A stretch of 40,742 bases of DNA from UPXZ01 sp964568675 (GTDB lineage Bacteria; Bacteroidota; Bacteroidia; Bacteroidales; Paludibacteraceae), in assembly GCA_964568675.1 (NCBI GenBank), contig CAZMQV010000025.1, positions 1 to 40,742 on the forward strand, written 5' to 3'. The translations under genes and the position numbers were made by a program. The notes beneath the pieces are model-generated. The model was given only the letters and a program-made list of their open reading frames with translations. It ran no database searches and was not told the DNA's origin. Of this stretch, positions 26,570 through 34,710 are shown piece after piece; positions within the stretch are counted from its first letter, which is position 1; each line of letters begins with the position of its first letter.

Positions 26570-27703
26570 TTATCTTCTTATTCTGATTTGAATGGCATTT
26601 TCTACCGGCGCGTCATTGAATAATATCAAATAGCCTCCTCCGCCGGCGCCACTTAGCTTCCACCCTTTCACCTGTGGCTTGTAAATGTCGAGTTGTTCCA
26701 TTATTTCGGGAGTTACCATATTGGGAAACATCGCTATCTGCGCTTCGAAACTATCGCGCATGGCTCTCCCGGCTTTTTCTACATTCATCTCCAACATGCC
26801 TTCCCAACATGCTTTAGCGGCATTGCTCAAGGCACGCGCGCTTGCCTCTCCTATCCGCGTATCGGCAAGCACATCATACGAATCAACGCGGGGTGTGAGC
26901 GGAATAAGCCAGATGTGAGCCTCTATCCATTGCAAAACAGCTTCATCCATCACCGTTTGGATGGATTCCGGCCAATAATCCGCCTTGTAATTGAGACAAT
27001 TCAAGCCCGGCATCACAATACCGAGCGAATCTTGCGAGCCACTCACATACTTTTTGCCGGGCGGATTTTCAAAACTAAACAATATCTTAGCCAATTTCTC
27101 CTTGTCGCCTTCGGGTATGGCGGTTTGCCAAAGCTCTATCGCCTTGTTTCGGCTACTTGTTGACATGCCGCTACGGTGATTAAACTCATAGTCGGGTTCG
27201 ATGCTGATGGTGAGCACAGGTCCTTCGGCATATTGGCTCACAAAGGGTTGGTCCAACCAACCTCCCGCCAAGTCGATGCGGTAAGGAATGTCGCACACCT
27301 GACGGAGCGCGGTGGTGGAGCGGGCAGGCAAATCGGCATGAGGCACACGCTTGCTCACTACATAGTTTATTCCCAGTTCATTGCAAAGCTCTTCTTTGGC
27401 AGGCGTATGCCCATCGGTATTGACAAAAAACACATCGGGCTTCAACTCCCGTAGCTGTTCTTCAAAGTCCATCAACCCACTGCCGGTATTAATCCAGGCA
27501 GCTTTCACCACCCGCAGCGCGCTCACCATATAAAGTCGCTCCGAATCCGGGTTCACCGTTTTACGAGCTTTCAGTTCGGCTATGGTTTTGTCCGACCCGA
27601 TGCCCACATACAAATCGCCATACGTAGCCGCCTCTTCAAAAAACGCGACATGCCCACTGTGGAGCATATCGTAACATCCGCTGACAAATACTTTTTTGGT
27701 CAT
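26570..27703 (-). CDS. Fused nucleotidylyltransferase and GHMP-type sugar kinase
   Basis: A 377-residue two-domain protein. Residues 1-130 are a cytidylyltransferase-like nucleotidyl transferase with the HxGH motif in CYDMLHSGHVAFF (15-18) and a final RSTT (about 128-131). Residues 138-377 resemble a GHMP kinase: PYRIDLAGGWLDQP (140-153) is motif 1 and KLSGAGGGGYLILF (349-362) is motif 3. Motif 2, normally GLGSSSA-like, is replaced by VSGSQDSLGI (220-229), so phosphorylation capacity is uncertain. By analogy with HldE, a kinase and nucleotidyl transferase on one chain could activate one sugar in two steps, but the substrate is unknown. It lies just upstream of gmd and fcl, with a 126-base gap before it. 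Confidence 0.8.
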   Translation of the reverse strand: MTKKVFVSGCYDMLHSGHVAFFEEAATYGDLYVGIGSDKTIAELKARKTVNPDSERLYMVSALRVVKAAWINTGSGLMDFEEQLRELKPDVFFVNTDGHTPAKEELCNELGINYVVSKRVPHADLPARSTTALRQVCDIPYRIDLAGGWLDQPFVSQYAEGPVLTISIEPDYEFNHRSGMSTSSRNKAIELWQTAIPEGDKEKLAKILFSFENPPGKKYVSGSQDSLGIVMPGLNCLNYKADYWPESIQTVMDEAVLQWIEAHIWLIPLTPRVDSYDVLADTRIGEASARALSNAAKACWEGMLEMNVEKAGRAMRDSFEAQIAMFPNMVTPEIMEQLDIYKPQVKGWKLSGAGGGGYLILFNDAPVENAIQIRIRR

Positions 27704-27829
27704 GAAAGATTATGTTTTGTTTTTTTTCTTAATAATAATTCGAAAAGAAATTGTGAATATAGCAAACATTTTTTATTCATAGTCTGTCTCACAATCCGAC
27801 AAGAAGCAATAGTTTTTGGAATAAACGAT

Positions 27830-28576
27830 TTAAAGTTTAAACTCAAAAAATTTAATTAGATACTTGAAAGAAACGAAGATTACATTTGTATAAATACCAT
27901 TTCTCTTACAAGCCAAAATATTTTCTTTATTCAATATCACTCTACTTTTCACATTTTTAGTACTAATTCCACCAACACGCATTGTAACAAAGTCTTTTTT
28001 CACATACTTGCATTTGAGATGGTTTTTCTTTAAGAATCTAATTAATAGGTCGAAGTCTGAAGCAATTTTATAATCCAATGAATAAACACCATAAATATCA
28101 TAACACTTCTTTTTCACATAAAATGATGGGTGAGCTGGCATAAATCCAAAGCGAAAGAAATTAGGATTAAACAAGGCGGATGAATAATATCTAATTGATT
28201 TATTCAAATCTACAGGTCTGACGAAATGCACATCACCATACAAAGCATCGATATTATTCTCATTAAATGTTCTTGCTACCGTTTCAAGAATATCAGAAGA
28301 TGTGAAAAAATCATCTGAATTCAAAAAACCAATCACATCACCAGTTGCAATATCAATTCCTTTGTTCATCGCATCATAAATCCCTAAATCAGGCTCGGAA
28401 ACGATTTTTGCGATTTTATCTGCATAACTGCGCACAATATCCATTGTATTATCTTTGCTATCGCCATCAATTATAATATATTCAATATCCCGATAGGTTT
28501 GAGCCAAGACACTTTCTATCGTATCTTTTATCGTATTATCGCTATTATATGCAACCGTAATAACTGTTATCTTCAT
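27830..28576 (-). CDS. Glycosyltransferase, family 2
   Basis: An inverting GT-A transferase of 248 residues that adds one sugar to the lipid-linked repeat unit. ITVITVAYNSDNTIKDTIES is the nucleotide-binding strand and helix, IIIDGDSKDNT follows, and the metal-binding DxD-like motif is FLNSDDFF (84-91). GIYDAMNKGIDIATGD and HPSFYVKK are typical of the WcaE/WbcN-like group. There is no transmembrane anchor. It overlaps the upstream glycosyltransferase gene by 4 bases (ATGA). This is the leftmost gene of the AT-rich part of the locus. Confidence 0.88.
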   Translation of the reverse strand: MKITVITVAYNSDNTIKDTIESVLAQTYRDIEYIIIDGDSKDNTMDIVRSYADKIAKIVSEPDLGIYDAMNKGIDIATGDVIGFLNSDDFFTSSDILETVARTFNENNIDALYGDVHFVRPVDLNKSIRYYSSALFNPNFFRFGFMPAHPSFYVKKKCYDIYGVYSLDYKIASDFDLLIRFLKKNHLKCKYVKKDFVTMRVGGISTKNVKSRVILNKENILACKRNGIYTNVIFVSFKYLIKFFEFKL

Positions 28577-29571
28577 ACTTTATTCTTTTCGTGCCCTTCA
28601 AACTTTTTTCTAATAAACCGATAATATAGGAAACGTACAAGTTCACTATTTCTAAATGTCAATTTTATTTTAGCTGTAACACTTTTCAACCAACTTCTTC
28701 TTATTACTTTAATATTAAGAATCTTATTATCAAGATATTTCACACTGACTTTTCTCAATAAATTAAGATATGGAATGTAAATATTTTCCTCCAAATCATC
28801 GGTAACATCCGAAGTAACAACTTCAATACTCAATACATCATTTTCAAGTTTTACCTTTGTTCCGTGATAATGAAAAAACACAATATCAAATAGATCATTT
28901 TTATAGTCAATCTTTCCATATTCTGAGAATTGATACAAATGAATATTCCAAGGTGCAACCCCCAGCCCCCTATTTTTAACAACATGAACATTGTCAAACA
29001 AAATCGGAAAAGAATCGAGGTATTTCTGATCGCCAAATTTTCCGTCTTCATAACGTGAATAACACCAGTCGATACAACTATTTCTCCACCAATTAAGCGT
29101 CTCCATCCCATCTTTGTCATTTTTAAAATAAACAAATTGAACGCAGTATTTTCCTGTAGGCTCATCAGGACCATCGGGGATATGTTCTGTAATTGCAACT
29201 GAATTAGTTCCTATTTCATCATAAATAGGAATTAATGAGGAATAAAACATTAAATCAGCATCAATATATGTGCAGTGGTCTAAACTATACTTCTGAATAA
29301 AATAATAAATAACAGACGATGTACTAGTCCAACAATACTCTGCACGTGTTCTTAGCGGTTTTACACGAAGTAATTCGGGAGTTTCGAAATCAAGAAGCGT
29401 GACGACAGTTAAGTTTTCTAAATTGAGCCGAGTAAGTATTTCATAAGACTTATCATCAAAGGCTACAACAAATAAATGAAAATCATCCTTAATATCTAAA
29501 AGCGATTGATAAAGCGCTAGTCCCTTTCGTAGATAATAACTATCAAATAATGTACAAAAATTATGTCTCAA
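28573..29571 (-). CDS. Glycosyltransferase, GT-A (GT8-like)
   Basis: A 332-residue GT-A protein. The N-terminus (FCTLFDSYYLRKGLALYQSL) is like GT8 and related retaining transferases that begin with a nascent-substrate strand, and the metal site is TYIDADLMFYSS with DAD at 104-106. A W-rich middle (LNWWRNSCIDWCYSR) and WNIHLYQF follow. The acceptor and donor sugars are unknown. It starts 24 bases after the DegT gene ends and overlaps the GT2 gene by 4 bases, so the two transferases are translated together. Confidence 0.75.
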   Translation of the reverse strand: MRHNFCTLFDSYYLRKGLALYQSLLDIKDDFHLFVVAFDDKSYEILTRLNLENLTVVTLLDFETPELLRVKPLRTRAEYCWTSTSSVIYYFIQKYSLDHCTYIDADLMFYSSLIPIYDEIGTNSVAITEHIPDGPDEPTGKYCVQFVYFKNDKDGMETLNWWRNSCIDWCYSRYEDGKFGDQKYLDSFPILFDNVHVVKNRGLGVAPWNIHLYQFSEYGKIDYKNDLFDIVFFHYHGTKVKLENDVLSIEVVTSDVTDDLEENIYIPYLNLLRKVSVKYLDNKILNIKVIRRSWLKSVTAKIKLTFRNSELVRFLYYRFIRKKFEGHEKNKV

Positions 29572-29595
29572 AGCTCCAACTATTTAATATATTAA

Positions 29596-30699
29596 TTATT
29601 TTTTCAGCAACTCGATTAATTTATTCACAACAATTTCTTGTTGCTGATCGGTTAGAGAAGGGTACATAGGCAAAGAAAATATTTCATTAGCCATTCTCTC
29701 GGTAACTGGTAATTCACCCTCCTTACATCCAATATAGTTATAGCCAGACATCGTATGAATTGGCCATGGATAACTAATATTGAGAAGAATATCTGATTTT
29801 TTAAGTTCTTCAAGCAACCAATCTCTTTTTGAATGTCGAACAACATAAATGTAATAGGCATGTTTGCCGTATTCAGCTTCTTTTGGTAGAATCAAACCAC
29901 TGTCATTTAATAATTGATTATATTGCATCGCCAATTGTCTTCTGCGCTTGATATAAGAATCTAAGTGGATCATTTTCTTCAACAAAATTGAAGCGTGTAA
30001 TTCATCTAATCGTGAGTTATAGCCATGTTCTACTGCATAGTATGTTTTCTCTGCTCCATAAAATCTCAACCTTCGCATTTTACGTTCCAATTCTTCGCTG
30101 TTTGTATTAACCATACCACCATCACCATAAGTTCCTAAAATTTTTGTTGGATAGAATGATGTTGTTGATATATCTGACATTGAACCAGCTATTCTTCCTT
30201 TGTAAGAAGCTCCATGACTTTGAGCACAATCTTCCAACACAAACAGATTGTATTTTTTCGCAATTTCATTAACTTTATCCATATCAACACATTGACCAAA
30301 AAGATGAACTGGTAATATACATTTTGTTTTAGGAGTAATTGCTGATTCTATTTTAGATGTATCCATTAAACAAGAATCTTCTAATATATCAACAAAGACA
30401 GGAGTAGCACCAGCACTTACAATAGCCGACACGGTTGGGATGGCTGTATTTGACACTGTAATCACTTCATCACCAACACCAACCCCCAATGATTTTAGAG
30501 CAAGAAAAATAGCATCAGTACCATTGGCAACTCCGATCCCATATTTCGTGTTACAATATTTTGCATATACTTCTTCAAAGGCTTTAACCTTGCTTCCTAA
30601 AATTAGCCATCCCGACTCAAGCACCTCTTCGATAGCGCTTAGAACTTCGTCTTTCTCATTTTTATACTCTTCAAGGTAATCCCAAACTTTTATACTCAT
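29596..30699 (-). CDS. DegT/DnrJ/EryC1-type sugar aminotransferase
   Basis: PLP-dependent aminotransferase for keto-deoxysugars, 367 residues. The PLP lysine is Lys186 in SFYPTKILGTYGDGG; VLEDCAQSHGASY (154-166) carries the PLP-ring Asp, and VANGTDAIFLAL the phosphate site. Homologues include FdtB/QdtB, which aminate C-3 of dTDP-3-keto-6-deoxyhexoses. Its neighbours, a 3,4-ketoisomerase-like protein and a 2,3-dehydratase, favour a C-3 or C-4 amino sugar. The stop-to-start spacing to the upstream oxidoreductase is 9 bases, so the cassette is one transcript. Confidence 0.85.
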   Translation of the reverse strand: MSIKVWDYLEEYKNEKDEVLSAIEEVLESGWLILGSKVKAFEEVYAKYCNTKYGIGVANGTDAIFLALKSLGVGVGDEVITVSNTAIPTVSAIVSAGATPVFVDILEDSCLMDTSKIESAITPKTKCILPVHLFGQCVDMDKVNEIAKKYNLFVLEDCAQSHGASYKGRIAGSMSDISTTSFYPTKILGTYGDGGMVNTNSEELERKMRRLRFYGAEKTYYAVEHGYNSRLDELHASILLKKMIHLDSYIKRRRQLAMQYNQLLNDSGLILPKEAEYGKHAYYIYVVRHSKRDWLLEELKKSDILLNISYPWPIHTMSGYNYIGCKEGELPVTERMANEIFSLPMYPSLTDQQQEIVVNKLIELLKK

Positions 30700-30708
30700 C
30701 GTTCTATT

Positions 30709-31653
30709 TTATTTAAGTAAACTTCTTATCTTTGCGTCTTTTAGCATATCATTATACAATGCCTCAAATGAAGTGTTGGTAATTGCAAAATTAATGTGCT
30801 TAAAGTATTCAACAAAAAGACTTGCTGATTTCACTTTCACTATTTCTGTTTTATTCTCACTTCTAATAGAAATTGTATTTTCCATATCATCCGGTATTGT
30901 ATATACTCTATCTATGTCGATACAAAATTTCTCACCTAATATGTTCAGTCGGTTAATATACTCTGTATTAAAACCGGAATATCCGATAATACTTCGACCA
31001 TTACTATATTTAACAACCGCACTATATGATATTTCCACTTCATAATCTGAATTGTAATTACATTCAACTACAGCTTTCAACGGCATATCATCATAGAAAT
31101 ATCTTGCTAATGAAGCGAGATATGGCCCGGTATCATATATCGCTCCCCCCCCCATCATTTTCGAATATCTAAAATTATCTTTCTTAAATGATGGAAACGA
31201 AAAAAGAAAACTTATATTTTGAGGAATATATTTATTTCGTAATAAATAATCTTTTATATATTTCATTTGTGGATGAAATAAATATACTGTTGCTTCTGTA
31301 AGTAGAATTCTTTTTTCACGAGCAATATGAATCAACTCTTCTGTTTCTGACAAATGTAATGTCGCAGGTTTATCAATTATCGTATGAAACGCTTTCTGCA
31401 ATGATTTTTTTGCCCATTCAAAGTGAGAGCTATTTGTCGAGGATATATATACGATATCTCCCTCAAAATTTTCAAAAGCCTCCTCGTAACTATCATACAA
31501 CGTAAATGGCTTAAGTCCTACCTTACAATCATCATCCCAACTCTGAAATTTATATTTTGCAATATGAACTTCATCAATAAATTCAATTTGATTTAGAATG
31601 GGAATTATCCTGTTTTTCAACAAATTGGAATAACCAATAAAAAGCAATTTCAT
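30709..31653 (-). CDS. Gfo/Idh/MocA oxidoreductase, candidate NDP-hexose 3-ketoreductase
   Basis: A 314-residue NAD(P)-dependent protein. The Rossmann start is MKLLFIGYSNLLKNRIIPIL. DKP at 94-96 takes the place of the family's EKP, and GGGAIYDTGPY (168-178) is the conserved catalytic-side motif. In antibiotic deoxysugar pathways, such Gfo/Idh enzymes (KijD10, TylC1, SpnN type) reduce the C-3 keto group made by a 2,3-dehydratase. Here the dehydratase gene is directly upstream and overlaps by 4 bases, which supports this assignment. The coding strand contains nine consecutive G (31145-31153) within GGG codons; a one-base slip would truncate the protein. Confidence 0.78.
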   Translation of the reverse strand: MKLLFIGYSNLLKNRIIPILNQIEFIDEVHIAKYKFQSWDDDCKVGLKPFTLYDSYEEAFENFEGDIVYISSTNSSHFEWAKKSLQKAFHTIIDKPATLHLSETEELIHIAREKRILLTEATVYLFHPQMKYIKDYLLRNKYIPQNISFLFSFPSFKKDNFRYSKMMGGGAIYDTGPYLASLARYFYDDMPLKAVVECNYNSDYEVEISYSAVVKYSNGRSIIGYSGFNTEYINRLNILGEKFCIDIDRVYTIPDDMENTISIRSENKTEIVKVKSASLFVEYFKHINFAITNTSFEALYNDMLKDAKIRSLLK

Positions 31654-33116
31654 AAATTTACACCTTTAATGTCAATACACGAGATTAAACTTCTTGCTTC
31701 AATATTAAAAAGGCTATAACGCATAAACTCCATCATTTGATTTAACGTCATCCAGCAAAAATTTGCAGGTAGATTAAAATCAATATTTTCATCCAAAACA
31801 ATGATTTTATTCCGATTCTGAACGTGATAGAATCGACCTCCTTCTTCTGATTGTAGCGCATCGAAAAGAATATGACATGATAAACTTTCATCTACGAAAT
31901 ATTTAAAAAATGGAGGTTGCAGTTCAGGATGCAACTTTAAATAATCAATATTCGAACAAGACACAGTCGGAGAAAGTTCTACCTTATCTAAATTACCAGG
32001 CTCAACTTTCGCTTGTACCAGGAAACTTAAAACTCCATTTATTTTTTTAGCGATAAAACCAAGAAGTCCGATATTTTCATCTTTTATTAAAGGCTGACAC
32101 CATGATTGAACCTCACGACTTCCAGCTTCAACTCTTACACCGATAACTGAAAAGAAGCGGTCATTACTTTTAATATTTACGTCAGATACTACCCATCCTT
32201 TTAACTCTGACAATGGAACTTGTTCAACTTCCATTTCAAAATTAACTTTCATAGCCGTGTACCAGGAGATAATCTGGTCTTTTGAACTTATTTTCTCTGA
32301 ATTAATTGATGCTGAACGTATAATATCAAGATTCAAATCTTCATACGTAACTCCATTAATAATATATTTTGTCTGTTTATCAATATCAAGTCGTTGCATT
32401 TCTCGTATTATATCATCATCCAATAAAGGGATAGTAGAGATTACTGATCGGGCATCCATATTTACCATATTGTCCATCGTTAGTAATTTCTTTATTTCTC
32501 CCAACGTTAACCAACGAAAATCATCAAAAAACTCAACATCCCCTTCTACATCCACAACCATATTTCTATTTCTTTTACGTAAAAACCGCCCCCCCTGTTC
32601 TGTTTGTAGTTGGTCAATCAATATGTTCGATTTCGATGGATCTAAAAAATATTCTAAATAAGTGGGAAGTTTTCCTTGGTGAACTCTTGAAAAATTACTT
32701 TTTGTAGCTTGTACGGTAGGTGAAAGCTGTAGTATGTTTACATTGCCCGGTTCCATTTTCACCTGCATCAGAAAATAGCGAGTATTATCAAATACTTTAG
32801 TCAAGATTCCCAAAATTCCAATTTCCGGTTGATTGATGATTGGTTGATCCCATTGGCGCACATGCCCATAATTCGTTTTAACACGAAGTCCTTCTATTCG
32901 AAAAAAACGACCGGAATCATGCACGATACTTTGATTACGCTGCGTGAAGCCCCACTGGCTCAATCTTGAAAATGGTATTTGCTCAACCACAAAAGATCTG
33001 TTCTTTTCTTTAATCCAATCTAATATGTCTTCAAAACGCTGGAATTTATTTTCTCTTTTTTGCGACGAACAAAAAAACGAATCTAAATTGGCTGATACTT
33101 CAATTCTTCTCTTCAT
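31650..33116 (-). CDS. NDP-hexose 2,3-dehydratase
   Basis: Matches the EvaA/TylX3/SpnO family that removes water across C2-C3 of dTDP-4-keto-6-deoxyglucose, opening the route to 2-deoxysugars. The 488 residues contain two homologous halves offset by 250: QPIINQPEIGILGILTK (91-107) and QPLIKDENIGLLGFIAK (341-357); MEPGNVNILQLSPTV and VEPGNLDKVELSPTV; EQGGRF (173-178) and EEGGRF (424-429). This duplication is the known architecture of the family. A seven-G run (32589-32595) lies in the first EQGGRF. It overlaps the isomerase gene and the reductase gene by 4 bases each. The product would be unstable without the reductase. Confidence 0.88.
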   Translation of the reverse strand: MKRRIEVSANLDSFFCSSQKRENKFQRFEDILDWIKEKNRSFVVEQIPFSRLSQWGFTQRNQSIVHDSGRFFRIEGLRVKTNYGHVRQWDQPIINQPEIGILGILTKVFDNTRYFLMQVKMEPGNVNILQLSPTVQATKSNFSRVHQGKLPTYLEYFLDPSKSNILIDQLQTEQGGRFLRKRNRNMVVDVEGDVEFFDDFRWLTLGEIKKLLTMDNMVNMDARSVISTIPLLDDDIIREMQRLDIDKQTKYIINGVTYEDLNLDIIRSASINSEKISSKDQIISWYTAMKVNFEMEVEQVPLSELKGWVVSDVNIKSNDRFFSVIGVRVEAGSREVQSWCQPLIKDENIGLLGFIAKKINGVLSFLVQAKVEPGNLDKVELSPTVSCSNIDYLKLHPELQPPFFKYFVDESLSCHILFDALQSEEGGRFYHVQNRNKIIVLDENIDFNLPANFCWMTLNQMMEFMRYSLFNIEARSLISCIDIKGVNL

Positions 33117-33517
33117 TTATTATATTTCAAATATTCAACATAGTCGGATAAAGTTCTTAATGATTTCTTCATATCATAATGTGTATTTGAAAGAACCAGA
33201 CACACAGCTTCCGGTGAGAAATCATATAAATCACAATAAGTCAATCTCGGGGTATAAAGCCCGACTGTAGAATTGTTCATCAAATACTCCTGTTCAGTTA
33301 CTCCATCAAAAGTTTTAACTTTAAATGATCCCGAAATAGGAATTATTATTTGATCGGTATCAATATGGGCATGTCCACCACGGTCATTAACGATGTGGTG
33401 CATATAAAAAATTCGTTTTATATCAAAAGGTATATCTTTCAACTGCTCCACAGAGGTCAAAGAGCCTCTTGAATCAATCACTGTTGGAAGATTTATTAAT
33501 TCAACACTTTTTTTCAT
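33113..33517 (-). CDS. FdtA/QdtA-type sugar 3,4-ketoisomerase (cupin)
   Basis: A 134-residue single-domain cupin resembling the dTDP-4-keto-6-deoxyglucose 3,4-ketoisomerases FdtA and QdtA. The key RGGHAH (46-51) places histidines at 49 and 51, the positions of the catalytic pair in FdtA. Flanking features are DSRGSLTSVEQ, FDIKRIFYM, a GSFKVKTFDG strand, and DFSPEAVCLVLSN. Whether it gives galacto or gluco configuration cannot be read from the sequence. It overlaps the upstream GT4 gene and the downstream dehydratase gene by 4 bases each. The combination of this enzyme with a 2,3-dehydratase is unusual, since both normally act on the same intermediate. Confidence 0.85.
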   Translation of the reverse strand: MKKSVELINLPTVIDSRGSLTSVEQLKDIPFDIKRIFYMHHIVNDRGGHAHIDTDQIIIPISGSFKVKTFDGVTEQEYLMNNSTVGLYTPRLTYCDLYDFSPEAVCLVLSNTHYDMKKSLRTLSDYVEYLKYNK

Positions 33518-34692
33518 TTGCGTATTGTTTTTTCAGCTATGATTTTATAATCCAAAAACTGCTCTGCAGTTTTTTGTGCGCCAAGCCGCATTCTATCTAA
33601 TTCTTTAGTAGATATTATCAACTTTTCAATCTCTTCACTTAATCTTTTCACTGTAATATCTTCGGGCTGAATTACCACTACATTATCATTTACATTCAAA
33701 TATCCGGCATCTTGATTACCTATATTACCAACTATTAATGGTAAATGCATACCAATGGCTTGCTGCCACAATACTGATTGACTGCCTGGGAATACTGCCA
33801 AATTGGATATCCCCATCCATTCCAGAATTTTATCAGACTTCAGCCAGCCTGTAAAAAAAACTCTATGCCCTTGCGCCTTTTCTTTAAGTGCATTTTCGTA
33901 TGTTTTATTATTTACATCACCTTGCCCTACTATCAAAAGAAATACATCTGGTCTATTGATTTCAACAATCGCCTGAATTAATAATTCTGTTTTTTTATTC
34001 TTATTTAATTGACCGCCAGTAAAAATCACAAAATCATCGTTTTCAATTCCAATAGTACTTCTTAAATGTTCCTTTTCAACCCTTTGCTTTATCTCATTTG
34101 ACAATTCATAGTCACATCCTAAAGGTAAAAGTTCTATCTCGGAGTAACTTATTCCATAAATTTTATTTAGAAAATCTATTCCATCGGGCGAAACTGCATA
34201 AATCTTTTCTAAACAATGCTTATAACATTGAAAATAATAACGACGAAAAAAACCATTCAATATATAAAGCGACATCCAGTTGACCCCCGAGTTACTAAAA
34301 TCGGCATGACTGTCGCAAATAATTCTACAAGATGTATTATACTTCGACTTATACCATGCAGCATCATTCAAATTCAGGTTATGAGTGCCATGAACATAAA
34401 TAAAATCGGGCGACTCTTCTAACAATATCTTTTTCACACCCTTGAAACGCCTTAACTTCCCCGCGATATTAATTTGATATGGCAATCGAATAAGTTTCGT
34501 CTTACCAAAACAACTAATACTTTTACTCTTGATTAAGTAATTATTGTTGTAATAATCCTGTATTTGGTCAATTGTACTCGCAATTATTACCACTTCATGC
34601 CCTAGCTTATTATAGTATTTTGATAAATAATTTTCCTGATATTGTTGTTCGACTCCAAAAAAATCGCAAAGCATTAATATTTTCATTTTCAC
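33514..34692 (-). CDS. Glycosyltransferase, GT4-like (GT-B fold)
   Basis: A 392-residue GT-B protein. The N-terminal half starts MKMKILMLCDFFGVEQQYQE and has IYVHGTHNLN and ICDSHADFSNSG. The C-terminal half has VIFTGGQLNKNKKTELLIQA, the start of the donor-binding domain in GT4 enzymes, and VFFTGWLKSDKILEWM. The usual E-x7-E pair is not present: the equivalent region reads GSQSVLWQQAIGMHLPL with Gln in place of Glu. This may mark a distinct subfamily or an altered mechanism. It is followed directly by the ketoisomerase gene (4-base overlap). Confidence 0.78.
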   Translation of the reverse strand: MKMKILMLCDFFGVEQQYQENYLSKYYNKLGHEVVIIASTIDQIQDYYNNNYLIKSKSISCFGKTKLIRLPYQINIAGKLRRFKGVKKILLEESPDFIYVHGTHNLNLNDAAWYKSKYNTSCRIICDSHADFSNSGVNWMSLYILNGFFRRYYFQCYKHCLEKIYAVSPDGIDFLNKIYGISYSEIELLPLGCDYELSNEIKQRVEKEHLRSTIGIENDDFVIFTGGQLNKNKKTELLIQAIVEINRPDVFLLIVGQGDVNNKTYENALKEKAQGHRVFFTGWLKSDKILEWMGISNLAVFPGSQSVLWQQAIGMHLPLIVGNIGNQDAGYLNVNDNVVVIQPEDITVKRLSEEIEKLIISTKELDRMRLGAQKTAEQFLDYKIIAEKTIRK

Positions 34693-34710
34693 CGTTCAAT
34701 TACAAAAAAA

